Shown: positions 55,186-64,000 of the stretch, one piece after another
Layout of the letters: each line of letters begins with the position of its first letter
Numbering within the stretch: the first letter of the stretch is position 1
Assembly: GCF_001661675.2 (NCBI RefSeq)
Contig: NZ_CP019602.1
Coordinates: forward strand, 2,691,501 to 2,755,500
DNA length: 64,000 bases
Source: Croceicoccus marinus
GTDB taxonomy: Bacteria; Pseudomonadota; Alphaproteobacteria; Sphingomonadales; Sphingomonadaceae
Direction: 5' to 3'
Notes under the pieces: model-generated
Database searches by the model: none
Seen by the model: only the letters and a program-made list of their open reading frames with translations
What the model was told of the DNA's origin: nothing
Made by a program: the position numbers and the translations under genes

Positions 55186-55229
55186 CCGTCCAGATCGAAC
55201 CCACTCTTTTCATATCGAACGCTACGAAA
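55166..55229. promoter_or_regulatory. Repeated motifs between TetR and aldo/keto reductase genes
   Basis: TACGAAA follows GTT at 55166-55174 and GC at 55221-55229, and ATCGAAC occurs at 55194-55200 and 55214-55220. Such direct repeats in the divergent promoter are candidate TetR binding sites; whether they form palindromes for a TetR dimer is not clear. Confidence 0.35.
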
Positions 55230-55237
55230 GTCCTGCC

Positions 55238-56326
55238 ATGTCCCTCACCGATTTCCGCACCCTGGGCCACTCCGGCCTTGTCGTCAGCCCGATGGCGCTT
55301 GGCACCATGACCTTCGGGCCGGGCAAATGGGGAGCGGACGAGACGAGTTCGCGGGCCATCTTCGATGCCTATCGCGAGGCTGGCGGCAATTTCATCGATA
55401 CCGCCGACATCTATTCCGGCGGCGAAAGCGAGCGCCTGGTCGGCAAGTTCATCGCAGACACCGGCTCACGCGACGAGATCGTGCTGGCCACCAAGTTCGG
55501 CTTCAACGGATCGGCCAGCCCGCTGTCCGGATCGCAGGGCGGCGGCGGCAATCCGAATGCGGGCGGCGCGGGGTCGAAGAACATATATCGCGCACTGGAC
55601 GCATCGCTCGAACGGCTTCGCACCGATCATATCGACCTGTACTGGATGCATGTCGGGGACGGCGTGACCCCGGTCGAGGAAATCGTGCAGACCATGGGCG
55701 ACCTCGTCCGGTCGGGCAGGATCCGCTATTACGGCTTTTCCGACATGCCGGCCTGGGTAGGCTGCAAGGCGGCCACCATCGCGGCGGAGCGCGGGGTGCC
55801 CGGCCCGATCGCGATGCAGCTTGAATATTCGCTGGTCGCCCGCGATGTCGAGGCCGAGCATTTCCCCGCCGCGCGCGACGGCGGCATGGGCATCATGCCG
55901 TGGAGCCCGCTGGCCGGCGGCTTCCTGACGGGCAAATATCAGCGCGACGACACATCGGATACCGGGCGACTGAGCGGCGCGAATCCCTTTGGCGACAGCA
56001 AGTTCACCCCGCGCAACTGGGACATCCTGGACGTGGCCCGGACCGTCGCGCAAGAAATCGATCGCCCGGTGGCGCAGGTCGCGCTCGCCTGGACGCTGGC
56101 GCGTGCGGGCGTCGCCTCGACGCTGGTCGGTGCGAGCAAGGTCGAGCAGCTGGAAAGCAACATCGCCGCGGCAGAGCTTGACCTCAGCGCGGACCAGCTC
56201 TCCCGGCTCGATGCGGCAAGCGCGCCCAGGCCGGGCTTCAGTGCCTCGCTGACCTCACGCGCTACGCGGCGAATGATATTCGGCGGGCATGACGTCGGCG
56301 GCTGGGACGATCAGGCCGCTGCCTGA
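55238..56326 (+). CDS. Aldo/keto reductase
   Basis: An NADPH-dependent TIM-barrel oxidoreductase of 362 residues. Catalytic tetrad candidates are visible: Asp and Tyr in IDTADIYSGGESE, Lys in LATKFG and His in YWMHVGDG. The C-terminal nucleotide-binding region includes LVGASKVEQLESN. It matches the YajO/AKR11-13-like group more than sugar reductases. It is divergent from a TetR gene and likely induced by its ligand. Confidence 0.92.
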   Translation: MSLTDFRTLGHSGLVVSPMALGTMTFGPGKWGADETSSRAIFDAYREAGGNFIDTADIYSGGESERLVGKFIADTGSRDEIVLATKFGFNGSASPLSGSQGGGGNPNAGGAGSKNIYRALDASLERLRTDHIDLYWMHVGDGVTPVEEIVQTMGDLVRSGRIRYYGFSDMPAWVGCKAATIAAERGVPGPIAMQLEYSLVARDVEAEHFPAARDGGMGIMPWSPLAGGFLTGKYQRDDTSDTGRLSGANPFGDSKFTPRNWDILDVARTVAQEIDRPVAQVALAWTLARAGVASTLVGASKVEQLESNIAAAELDLSADQLSRLDAASAPRPGFSASLTSRATRRMIFGGHDVGGWDDQAAA

Positions 56327-56372
56327 CGCGAACGGCGCACTCGGTCCGCAGTTGGAAGTCCGCGTCCGGCAG

Positions 56373-57164
56373 TCAGGCCCGTGCCGGGCTGACCGTGGCG
56401 TCCAGGATGACGCGGACCGCTTCCTGCGGCTGGTCCCACATCGGGAAATGCCCGCTTCGCTCGAACCAGTGAAGCTTCGCTCCGGGAAAGGCTTTCATCG
56501 CGCGTTTCGCTTGCCGGGGCAGGCACAGGCGATCCTTTCGCCCCCAGCCGATGACCACCGGCGAGGATCCTTGTGCCGGACCCTGCTGTGCGCTGCCGTT
56601 GGCAAGATCCTCAACGAGCGCGCCGAATGTCGGCGTGTCGGCGAACGACCGCAATTCATTCGAAACCAGCATGGGATTCAGATCCCACGGTCTTGCCGAC
56701 AGCTGAAACATCAGCGCGCTTCGTGCCGCCACATTCCCGGCAAGGGAGGGCAGTACGGGTTGAAGCGTCCGCACCAGAGCGATCGAGGCGGTTATGGTGG
56801 TCTGGAAGAATTTGCGCTCCCACCCCTGCCAGAAACCGCCCGGATCGAGCGCAACGACGGCGCCAGCACGGCCTCGCCGCGCCATTTCGAGCACCACGCG
56901 CGCACCCATCGAGCTGCCGACCATGTCGATCCCCGCCAGATCTTCCGACCCCAGCCATTCGTCGAGGCTGCGCGCCAGTCCGGCGAACGTCCCGCTGTCA
57001 CTTTCCGCAGGGGTCTGCCCATGGCCGGGCAGGTCCACGGCGATGACCTCCCTTTCCAGGGCAAGCGCTGGCGAGATCGTGTCCCAGGAACGAATGCTTC
57101 CCCCCAGGCCATGGACGAGAAGAAGGGGCTTACCGCGCCCCTTGCGCGTGTGGTGCATGTGCAT
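56373..57164 (-). CDS. Alpha/beta-fold hydrolase
   Basis: A cytosolic serine hydrolase of 263 residues without signal peptide. HGLGGSIRSWD forms the oxyanion region, the nucleophile Ser is in VGSSMGARV, an Asp likely lies in GWGRKDRLCL and the His in FERSGHFPMWDQP. This resembles the esterase/haloperoxidase/hydroxynitrile-lyase-like branch. It is convergent with the aldo/keto reductase. The natural substrate is unknown. Confidence 0.87.
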   Translation of the reverse strand: MHMHHTRKGRGKPLLLVHGLGGSIRSWDTISPALALEREVIAVDLPGHGQTPAESDSGTFAGLARSLDEWLGSEDLAGIDMVGSSMGARVVLEMARRGRAGAVVALDPGGFWQGWERKFFQTTITASIALVRTLQPVLPSLAGNVAARSALMFQLSARPWDLNPMLVSNELRSFADTPTFGALVEDLANGSAQQGPAQGSSPVVIGWGRKDRLCLPRQAKRAMKAFPGAKLHWFERSGHFPMWDQPQEAVRVILDATVSPARA

Positions 57165-57306
57165 GGTAACGTAACGCCCCAGAACGCATTATGGGTCGCG
57201 CACCATGTCTGGGGCAGCCTGACGGCATCGAACGCACCGATCCGAGCGAGGGAGAAATGCGCCGGTCGATCCGGTTTGCCGCTCCTGTCCCGCCCGGAGA
57301 ACGCAG

Positions 57307-57594
57307 TCACCTGTCCCCGTCAAAGGCAGAGTCGGAAAGCCGCGTATGACGATCGGGCCACCTTCGCAACGGCCAGAGCAGCGTCTTCTCCTCCGGTACG
57401 ATCGGCATTTCGCTGATGCTGGCGCAGCGCTCAATCACGAGACCGTCGCCGCCGAATTTCCAGTTCTCGTTGTCATAGGCGCGGCACCATTGGTCGCTGT
57501 CGCTGCGATATTCATAGGCATAGCGGATCGCGAACCCTGATCCGGCGAACGCCGATACACGCGCGGTCGATAAGGCCCACGGTCGGTCGTACAC
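57307..57594 (-). pseudogene. DUF1348 (NTF2-like) gene, only the 3' half left
   Basis: The frame encodes the C-terminal half of a DUF1348 protein: RYAYEYRSDSDQWCRAYDNENWKF, followed by SISEMPI and a WP-x2-RRWPD tail, which matches the usual last 80 or so residues of this NTF2-like family of about 150. The N-terminal half is missing, and the upstream DNA has no matching frame. The GTG at the 5' end is probably fortuitous. It marks the edge of a decayed segment. Confidence 0.7.
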
Positions 57595-58327
57595 GCGATT
57601 GGTTCGTTCGCAGACATTCCGTCCTCACCTGCCGAGGTTGTCTAAGCAGTGTATCAAGATTGGCCGCTAGGCGGGTTGCTGCTAGTGCTTGAAGAGATTG
57701 GCTTAGAGGGAGCGATTTGGTCGTTGTAGAACACGGGTTCGATTATGACGGCTCTTGTCCGGCTTGCTAATTTGCAGGTCTGGGCTTGGATGCCTAAAGC
57801 GGACGTGCAACGGAGGATCAATCAGGGGCAGCAATTGGACCAGCTTTGCTCTGCTCAGATGTCGTCATGGCGGTCGCCGAGTGTCGGCTCCTGGCAACAG
57901 CTTACGTCCGGCGTGGCGTCTGGAAGCGGCAAGGAGGTGCCGGGCCCAACCACACGGTCTGGTTCGGCAACCGATGAATGTATGCCAAGCTCTGGATACG
58001 ATGCTTCGAGCCTTGAAAGGCTGGAACGTTGGCAAAAGCGTTCTCGCGGATTGCGCTCCTTTGGCAGTTTGCATTTGCGCGCCGCGATCACCCAATCGTG
58101 ACAAGCAGCCATTCGAGTAAGAATGAAGCAACAGTGTACACGGCCAAAGATCCACCTGACCTTATCCACACCTCGCTTCGATACGCTGCCGACTGCCACC
58201 GACCAGAGGCGGTCGTTCCCATACAGGGGAATAAACGTCTGCTTCCGCTGAAAGCCGCCAGGCTGCTATTGGGATCCTCGATCGGCCACGCTCATGACCG
58301 AAGCGGGGTGATTAGTTGCCTGTCCGC
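57595..58327. other. Stretch of about 730 bases with no supportable gene
   Basis: G+C is lower than in the flanks. Several overlapping short frames exist on both strands, with no ribosome-binding site or convincing family. One plus-strand frame has a few residues loosely like an IS5-type transposase (HTVWFGNR around 57940; TRPKIHL around 58139), broken by stops. It may be an eroded insertion sequence, but I could not confirm ends or target repeats. Confidence 0.45.
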
Positions 58328-59075
58328 TTATAGACCTGAGGTAATGCCGGCCCTGTCCGCTGGCGTCTCGACGGGCTGATCGCGTTCGACCAGCTCGGAA
58401 TAGCGATCAACCAACTGCTCGGCGTGCGGGCGCAGCAGCACTGTGGGGCGAACCAGTTCTTCCATCACGTCGACGATCCGGTCGTAACAGCTCGATGGCT
58501 TCATTCGTCCGGCCTCGTCAAACTCCTCGAATGGCTTGGGACTGAAGACTGGTTGGGGATCGTGAACATCCGCATTCAGCGACCGAGAATGCGCAGCGTG
58601 TTGACCGTGTTGAAACTCTGAGATCCGGCATTGACCTGCATTACCGCGAGGGTGCGGCCCTGGCTCGGGCGTAGGCCCTTGTAGGCGAGCGCTAGGTGAT
58701 CGATCTGCGCCTTGATGATGCCGGTGATCGTGCCGTGGCGTTTCGGGCTGCACCACACCTGCGTTTCCGACCACAAGGAAGTTTCTCGCAGTTCATGCAC
58801 CGCAGGATGGTCTTCGCCTGGATACTGATCGGGCAGCGACAGGTCGGACGGAAAATACGGGTCTCGCACCCGAAGAATTGCAGCAGCCGCGCCGCTTAAT
58901 CCACCGCAAGGCGCGAGAAGGAGCGTTCGCGGAGCGAGCCATAAAGCAGCAGCACGCGCGGCGGCGGGGCCATCGGGCCGAGGCCCAGCGCCGGGCGGGC
59001 ATGGACATAGTCGAGCCTCAGCGCAGGCAGGTGCGCGGAGTCGGACAGGGTGCGCAGGCGGGTGTGTTCGGTCAT
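58328..59075 (-). pseudogene. arsH: arsH, inactivated
   Basis: ArsH is an NADPH:FMN-dependent flavoprotein that oxidises trivalent organoarsenicals. The whole gene can be followed in pieces: the start at 59075, [17 protein letters not shown], then a TAA at 58896-58898 where the family has Glu, [15 protein letters not shown], a frame change near 58850, [52 protein letters not shown], a TGA at 58576-58578 in place of Trp, MFTIPNQSSV, a one-base deletion near 58540, then FEEFDEAGRMKPS and LVDRYSEL. Two stops and two frame changes make it a pseudogene. It is the last gene of the ars operon. Confidence 0.9.
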
Positions 59076-59083
59076 ACCGCCTC

Positions 59084-60127
59084 TCAGGGAAAGCGGGAGC
59101 GAGTGCGATTGGCGAAGGCGACAAGCGAGAGCATTACCGGCACCTCGACCAGCACGCCGACGACCGTAGCCAGCGCGGCCCCGCTCGACAGGCCGAACAG
59201 GCCGATGGCGACCGCGACGGCGAGCTCGAAAAAGTTCGAGGTACCGATCAGCGCACAGGGCGCGGCAACCGCGTGCGGCACCCGCCATGCATAGGCCCAT
59301 GCATAAGCGGCCGCGAAGATGCCGTAGGACTGGATGATGATCGGCACCGCGATCAGCGCGATCAGCAAGGGATTGGCGATGATCGTCCCGGCCTGAAAGG
59401 CGAACAGCAGCACCACCGTCGCCAAGAGGCCGATGATCGACCACGGCTTGAGGCGCGCGGTAAAGGCGTCGACCGCCGCCGCATCGCCGCCGTGGCTAGC
59501 AATCACGCGGGAGCGGGTCAGCGCCCCTGCCACCAATGGGATGACGACGTATAGCGCCACCGACAACAGCAGCGTCTCCCACGGCACAACAATCTCGGTC
59601 ACGCCCAGCAGCAGCGCCACCAGTGGCGCGAAGGCGACAATCATCACCAGATCGTTTACCGACACCTGCACCAGCGTATAGGCCGGGTCGCCCCGCGTCA
59701 TCTGCGACCACACGAAAACGATCGCGGTGCATGGTGCCGCGCCCAGCAGGATCAAGCCGGCGATATACTCCTGCGCGTCGGTGCGCGGAAGCAGGTCCGC
59801 ATAGAGATCGTCAAAGAACAGCACAGCGAGCGCGGCCATGGTGAAGGGCTTGATCAGCCAGTTGATCGCGAGCGTGATCACCAGCCCCTTGGGCTTCCTG
59901 CCGATATCGCGGATACTGCCGAAATCGACGCCCACCATCATCGGAAAGATCATCGCCCAGATCAGCACCGCAACCACCAGATTGACGGAGGCATATTCCA
60001 ACCCCGCCAGCACTCCCACCGCATCAGTTGCGACGAGGCCCAGCCCGAGCCCTGCAACGATGGCCAGCAACACCCAGACCGACAGATAACGCTCGAACAG
60101 GCCGAGCGGAGAGGCCTCGGCGCTCAT
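59084..60127 (-). CDS. acr3: ACR3 family arsenite efflux transporter
   Basis: An inner-membrane arsenite exporter of 347 residues with about ten hydrophobic segments. The essential cysteine lies in [25 protein letters not shown] and [18 protein letters not shown] are family motifs (the latter with the conserved Glu). It overlaps the arsC stop by one base (TGATG); a GTG one codon earlier is also possible. It works with ArsC to expel arsenate after reduction. Confidence 0.95.
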   Translation of the reverse strand: MSAEASPLGLFERYLSVWVLLAIVAGLGLGLVATDAVGVLAGLEYASVNLVVAVLIWAMIFPMMVGVDFGSIRDIGRKPKGLVITLAINWLIKPFTMAALAVLFFDDLYADLLPRTDAQEYIAGLILLGAAPCTAIVFVWSQMTRGDPAYTLVQVSVNDLVMIVAFAPLVALLLGVTEIVVPWETLLLSVALYVVIPLVAGALTRSRVIASHGGDAAAVDAFTARLKPWSIIGLLATVVLLFAFQAGTIIANPLLIALIAVPIIIQSYGIFAAAYAWAYAWRVPHAVAAPCALIGTSNFFELAVAVAIGLFGLSSGAALATVVGVLVEVPVMLSLVAFANRTRSRFP

Positions 60128-60633
60128 CACGCGACGCCTTCCATCGCGCCGATTTTGGCAAGCGCAGCCTGCAAAGCGGGTTTATCCATGCTCGCTCGGT
60201 TAAGTGCAAGGAAAGCCCGCACCCGCATCTCCAGCAATCGCCAAGTCTCCTCGAAAGCGGCATCGACCTCGGCCTCGCTGCCGGTGACATCGGCCGGGTC
60301 TGGCAGACCCCAATGCGCCTTCAACGGGCTGCCGAGGAACACCGGACACGCCTCGCCCGCCGCATTGCCACAGACCGTGATGGCAAGGTCGATTTGCGGC
60401 GCGCCTGGAGCGGTGAATTCGTCCCAGCTCTTGGACCGGAACCCCGCCGTATCGATCTCGCGCCGCGTCAGCAGCCTGAGCGCGCTGGGATGCGCCGCGC
60501 CCTTGGGCTTGCTCCCTGCGCTGAAAGCCCGCACGCGGCCTTCGCCCAGCTGATTGAACACAGCCTCGCCAAGGATCGAGCGGGCGGAATTGCCAGTGCA
60601 CAGCACCAGCACGGTGAACGGAGCATCAGTCAT
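60127..60633 (-). CDS. arsC: Arsenate reductase, low-molecular-weight phosphatase type
   Basis: A cytosolic 168-residue enzyme reducing arsenate to arsenite. The phosphatase loop LCTGNSARS (Cys12) is at the N-terminus; further cysteines in [14 protein letters not shown] fit the disulfide cascade and LPDPADVTG is the acid loop. It is ten bases after arsR and coupled to acr3. Confidence 0.93.
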   Translation of the reverse strand: MTDAPFTVLVLCTGNSARSILGEAVFNQLGEGRVRAFSAGSKPKGAAHPSALRLLTRREIDTAGFRSKSWDEFTAPGAPQIDLAITVCGNAAGEACPVFLGSPLKAHWGLPDPADVTGSEAEVDAAFEETWRLLEMRVRAFLALNRASMDKPALQAALAKIGAMEGVA

Positions 60634-60642
60634 CGAAAGGCA

Positions 60643-60993
60643 TCAGTTCAGGGGTTCGCAGCTGACACCCGCCATCAGATCGCCGCACATCTCTGGCGCG
60701 CCCTGGCAGCAATCCTGCATCAGGAAGGTCAGCAAGCGTCGCATTCCGGGATAATCGGCGCGGTAGTGGATCAGGCGGCTCTCACGCTCTGATTGCACCA
60801 GCCCGGCGCGCTCCAGCGTGGCGAGGTGATGTGACATGGTAGAGGGGGGAACCTCAGAGTGCTCGGCTATCGCCCCGGCGATCATGCCGTCGGGACCAGC
60901 CTTGACCAGCATCCGGAACACAGAAAGCCGTGTCTCGTGTGCAAGTGCACCAAGCGCATCGATCGCCCATTCTTGTGTGTTGAGTTCATTCAT
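60643..60993 (-). CDS. arsR: ArsR family arsenic-responsive repressor
   Basis: A 116-residue winged-helix repressor. The DNA-binding region is AEHSEVPPSTMSHHLATLERAGLV. Cys95-Cys96 and Cys103, with Cys112, form a C-terminal arsenic-binding group, as in ArsR proteins whose As(III) site is at the C-terminus and not in the recognition helix. The ATG at 60993 follows AAAGGTGG; a GTG three codons upstream is less good. It heads the ars operon and probably represses it. Confidence 0.93.
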   Translation of the reverse strand: MNELNTQEWAIDALGALAHETRLSVFRMLVKAGPDGMIAGAIAEHSEVPPSTMSHHLATLERAGLVQSERESRLIHYRADYPGMRRLLTFLMQDCCQGAPEMCGDLMAGVSCEPLN

Positions 60994-61048
60994 CGGTGCC
61001 ACCTTTCGACGGATATCGAAATACCGACTGGTAGAAGCACGTCAATCT

Positions 61049-61064
61049 ATAATTCGAAAATTAT
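61049..61064 (-). promoter_or_regulatory. Palindrome in the ars promoter region
   Basis: ATAATT-CGAA-AATTAT has perfect 6-base arms, 56 bases upstream of the arsR start, in an AT-rich patch. It is a good candidate for the ArsR operator. Confidence 0.5.
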
Positions 61065-61511
61065 CGAACTTGGGAGCAGTAGCAGGGATCCGCGCGCCTT
61101 CTAGCAGCCCGATGATTTCGGGAACGGGGTCGATTCCTGCATGGCAGGAATTTTCCAGAAGCGAGGCTAAGCCGCCGTTCGCGGCCGATCTCAGCCGAGG
61201 CGGCTCCCGGCCCAGTTGCTGTCTTTATGCCGATCGGTTCGGGTTAGAGTTGATTGTCCGTGTGTTGACGTCCTTTCAGATACAAGGGAGGTTTACGAGG
61301 TTTCTTCGCGCGCCGGTTCAGGTGCTTCCGTGTGTCCGGCCTGTTTGATGCAGCCATCATCATAGCTGCTGGCCTGTATGGCGATCGCGGATCGGGTCCA
61401 GACTACTTTTTGCGCGCTCGCTTTTGGCGGAACCCGACGTTCGACACATCGCAGGAGAACGGCAGCAAAGTGCCAAGCGTAGAGAGGATAGCCCCTCGCC
61501 GAGGCGGGGGG
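61065..61511. other. Spacer of about 450 bases without a supportable gene
   Basis: Between the ars promoter and the broken integrase. G+C is lower than average, frames are short, and I see no recognisable family, tRNA or clear terminator. Confidence 0.45.
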
Positions 61512-62102
61512 CTAAAAGACCCAGATCCCGGTGTTCTTGGCAAGGGCAAGCGCATCTTCCACGTCAATCCCGAGATAGCGCACCGTTTTCTTGATCTTGC
61601 TGTGACCAAGAAGGATCTGGACGGCGCGAAGGTTACCGGTCGCCCTGTAGATGATCGACGCCTTCGTTCGGCGAAGTGAGTGCGTGCCATACTCGCTGCG
61701 CATCAGACCTACCCCAGTCACCCATTCATCCACGAGTCTGGCATACTGGCGAGTGCTCAGATGGTTGCTGTGACCAACTCGGCCAGGAAACACGTAATCG
61801 TCCACCGTTCCGCCTCGCCGATCGAGCCACGCCAACAGACTGGAACGAGCATCGGGGAGCAATCGAATTGAACGGGCCGACCTGTCTTCTGCTGCATAAC
61901 GATTGCACGGGTTCGGATCTGCCCGCCACTAACCTGGTGGCCGATCTTCACCTGAACGAGGTCGCAGCCGCGCAGCTTACCGTCGATTGAGGTGGAACCG
62001 GATTTCCCAAACTTGCTTTGGTTTCAGGGCACGCTTCGCGCCGACAGTTCTTCCCGCATTCCGGACCGGGCGCTTGACGGCGGTGGGTTCGGCTTCATGC
62101 AT
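61512..62102 (-). pseudogene. Tyrosine-type site-specific integrase, broken
   Basis: Pieces of a small phage-type integrase can be followed on the minus strand: RPVRNAGRTV and KPKQVWEIRF (N-terminal), a stop with a short internal loss near 61980, GKLRGCDLV, QQKTGRPVQFD, a one-base deletion near 61862, LPDARSSLLAWLDRRGG, TRQYARLVDEWV and the catalytic domain HSLRR ... LLGHSKIKKTVRYLG. Arg, His-Arg, His and Tyr catalytic residues remain, but the reading frame is broken. The last 117 codons alone form an open frame (61512-61862). Confidence 0.85.
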
Positions 62103-62502
62103 TTCCAAGATCATTCTCCATTGGCCAGACTGGCCATCTGAAGAACGTTTCATAGTCGGCGAGAGATGGCGGGGGGGCGTCTGCCGACCAATTTCCGCCG
62201 TTCGCCGCTCGGGCTTTGAACGGCAGCGTCCGCTCGAACCGGCCACTCGTTCAGCGCGAAGCCGTCTAGCGACGATGCGCTCCAATCTCCGCCGATCCAG
62301 TTGCGCTATTCGCGTCCCGAAGGCCGCCATACGATCACGGCTGGCCCCTTGCGTGTCCTATCCAAAAGTGCGCCTGCGGTGAGCTCGGATATCTCTCGAG
62401 TTATGGGGCAGTTTCGTTCATAAAGCCAAGGGGATAACCGGCAACAAGCATGGCTGAAACACTTGCTATGCTGTGCTAGGGGCGTCCGACGAGTCCGTTT
62501 GT
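62103..62502. other. Spacer of about 400 bases before the KaiC-like gene
   Basis: No gene with a plausible start or family is seen on either strand. The final 100 bases should contain the promoter of the KaiC-like gene; I see no clear sigma-70 boxes. Confidence 0.4.
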
Positions 62503-64000
62503 ATGAGCAGGAGACATATTTTGCATGAAGATCGACCTGCAGATGCAGCGACCGGCATTTCGGGCCTCGATGATGTTTTAAATGGCGGATTGGCGCGGGG
62601 CCGCGTTTTCCTGCTCGAAGGAAGTCCCGGGACTGGCAAGACCACCATCGCCGCGCAATTTCTGATGGCCGGTTCGGCGGCGGGCGAGCGGACGCTTTAT
62701 ATTACATTGTCCGAAACCGAGGACGAGCTTCGCGGGACGGCGGATTCGCATGGCTGGGCATTGGACGATGTCGAGATTTTCGAGCTGGTTCCGCCCGAGA
62801 GTCTGCTCGACGAGGAGCAGCAGCAGAGCTTGCTCTACTCTTCCGATCTGGAGCTCGGCGAAACGACCAGGAGGATATTCAAGGCGTTCGAGCGGGTGAA
62901 GCCCGATCGCGTCGTGCTCGACAGCCTGTCCGAAATACGCCTTCTCGCCCAAAGCTCCCTTCGCTATCGCCGTCAGATCCTGGCCCTCAAGCATTATTTC
63001 GCGCGCCTGGACACGACGGTGCTCATGCTTGATGACCTGACCACTGAGACGCTCGACAAGACGGTTCACAGCGTGGCCCACGGCGTTATCCGGCTTGAGG
63101 AACTTTCTCCCGAATATGGCTCCGAGCGCCGGCGCCTTCGCGTCATCAAGTATCGCGGCCGGCGGTTCCGCGGGGGTTTTCACGATTTCGCCATCGAGCA
63201 TGGCGGGGTTCGCGTTTTTCCTCGTCTCGTTTCGGCCGAACACAAGAAGTCAATCTCGCGCGAGCCGGTGTCGAGTGGGTCCGTGGAGCTCGATGCGCTT
63301 CTTGGTGGCGGAATCGAGCGAGGATCGAGTGTCCTCATCCTCGGCCCGGCGGGCACCGGAAAGTCGCTGCTGACGCTGTCTTTCGTCCAGAGCGCGGTGG
63401 CGCGCGGAGAACGCACGGCGATGTTCGTTTTTGACGAGGAGATAGGCCTGCTGATCGATCGCGCTCGCGGGCTGGGCGTCAATCTTGAGGAAATGGTCGA
63501 GAACAAGACCCTCGTGCTCGAACAGGTCGATGCAGCAGAGTTGACGCCGGGGGAATTGTCGCATCGCGTGCGAGAGTGCGTGGAGGTCCACGGTGCCCAG
63601 ACCGTCATCATCGACAGCCTCAACGGATATCAAGCGTCAATGCCCGGTGAGAGCGCGCTGGTGCTCCACCTGCATGAAATGCTTCAGTACCTCAACCGCC
63701 AGGGTGTCAGCACATTCTTGACCGTGGCCCAGCATGGCCTGGTCGGGACGATGAGTGCGCCGGTCGACGTGACCTATCTAGCCGACACGGTGATGTTGCT
63801 GCGCTATTTCGAAGCGGCAGGGCGCATCAGGCGGGCCATATCTGTCATCAAGAAGCGAAGCGGAGCGCATGAAGATACGATTCGCGAGTATCAGATCGGC
63901 GGCCGCGGAGTAACTCTGGGGGCTCCGCTGACCGGCTTTCAGGGCGTGCTGAAGGGGACACCCGTCCTCTCGGGCGACGCCGATCTGCTCAAGCGCAGCG
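62503..64000 (+). CDS. KaiC-like double-domain ATPase (C-terminus outside the window)
   Basis: The frame is open from ATG 62503 to the end of the window (499 codons). Two RecA/KaiC domains follow each other: domain 1 begins TGISGLDDVLNGGLARG, with Walker A GSPGTGKTT and Walker B RVVLDSLSE; domain 2 has Walker A GPAGTGKSL and Walker B TVIIDSLNG, then VTYLADTVMLLRYFE and ISVIKKRSGAHEDTIREYQI. It is a KaiC homologue of the kind found outside cyanobacteria, often next to sensor kinases; whether a kinase follows is outside this window. The start may be a few codons later. Confidence 0.85.
   Translation, partial: MSRRHILHEDRPADAATGISGLDDVLNGGLARGRVFLLEGSPGTGKTTIAAQFLMAGSAAGERTLYITLSETEDELRGTADSHGWALDDVEIFELVPPESLLDEEQQQSLLYSSDLELGETTRRIFKAFERVKPDRVVLDSLSEIRLLAQSSLRYRRQILALKHYFARLDTTVLMLDDLTTETLDKTVHSVAHGVIRLEELSPEYGSERRRLRVIKYRGRRFRGGFHDFAIEHGGVRVFPRLVSAEHKKSISREPVSSGSVELDALLGGGIERGSSVLILGPAGTGKSLLTLSFVQSAVARGERTAMFVFDEEIGLLIDRARGLGVNLEEMVENKTLVLEQVDAAELTPGELSHRVRECVEVHGAQTVIIDSLNGYQASMPGESALVLHLHEMLQYLNRQGVSTFLTVAQHGLVGTMSAPVDVTYLADTVMLLRYFEAAGRIRRAISVIKKRSGAHEDTIREYQIGGRGVTLGAPLTGFQGVLKGTPVLSGDADLLKRS

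Noticed and set aside
57745..58101. A protein-coding gene or transposase at this place
   Set aside because: No ribosome-binding site, no family order and overlapping frames on both strands; only loose IS5-like traces.
1..64000. CRISPR arrays, rRNA genes or prophage structural genes
   Set aside because: No regularly spaced repeats of CRISPR length, no rRNA signatures and no capsid, tail or terminase motifs were seen.

Overview
The window is about 64 kb of GC-rich (roughly two-thirds G+C) chromosomal DNA. Gene content and layout point to a sphingomonad-type alphaproteobacterium (Sphingomonadales, Erythrobacter/Novosphingobium-like). The evidence is the rpe / heparinase-like / purH block, the split pntA1-pntA2-pntB transhydrogenase, the NnrU and DUF2141 proteins, the GtrA/STT3-like envelope cluster, the Pao-type aldehyde oxidoreductase and a KaiC-like ATPase. 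This is inference from recognisable families; no database was searched.

Layout. 0-10 kb: 5' end of queG, an ABC-2 exporter pair, exported MsrB, dxs with a coupled hydrolase, NnrU, a POT peptide transporter divergent from a GntR regulator, ihfB and tRNA-Leu(UAA). 9.8-14.5 kb: a tandem PilZ protein, then a tightly overlapped trio (FAD oxidoreductase, GtrA, STT3/GT-C-like membrane protein) that looks like an envelope glycosylation module. 14.5-20.3 kb, minus strand: Zur-like regulator, exported MsrA, a 46-codon membrane ORF, purH, a heparinase-fold protein and rpe. 20.5-27.3 kb, plus strand: ABC exporter, DUF2141 protein, two metallo-amidohydrolases and a trimeric autotransporter.

27.3-33.6 kb, minus strand: the most unusual block. 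It is a close-packed operon of a small anchored protein, a sodium:solute symporter, a 40-residue membrane peptide, a divergent aspartate-carbamoyltransferase-like enzyme, an asparagine-synthetase-like amidotransferase and an Nramp-fold transporter lacking the usual metal-binding motifs. A shared nitrogen/carbamoyl metabolic role is plausible but unproven. 33.7-41.3 kb: pntB-pntA2-(bPH gene)-pntA1, scoAB, mobA and a bifunctional penicillin-binding protein. 41.5-49.4 kb: a DUF305-LVIVD fusion, an MFS exporter, and a Fur-box-preceded iron-uptake operon (PepSY reductase, 60-residue membrane protein, TonB-dependent receptor). 49.5-57.2 kb: paoABC, a DUF2236 protein, a TetR regulator divergent from an aldo/keto reductase, and an alpha/beta hydrolase.

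57.3-62.5 kb is a decayed accessory segment: a truncated DUF1348 gene, a stretch without a supportable gene, an arsenic operon (arsR-arsC-acr3 intact, arsH broken by two stops and two frame changes) and a broken tyrosine integrase. The window ends inside a plus-strand double-domain KaiC-like ATPase. Short perfect or near-perfect tandem duplications (12, 13, 15, 18 and 27 bp) recur in spacers and gene ends.
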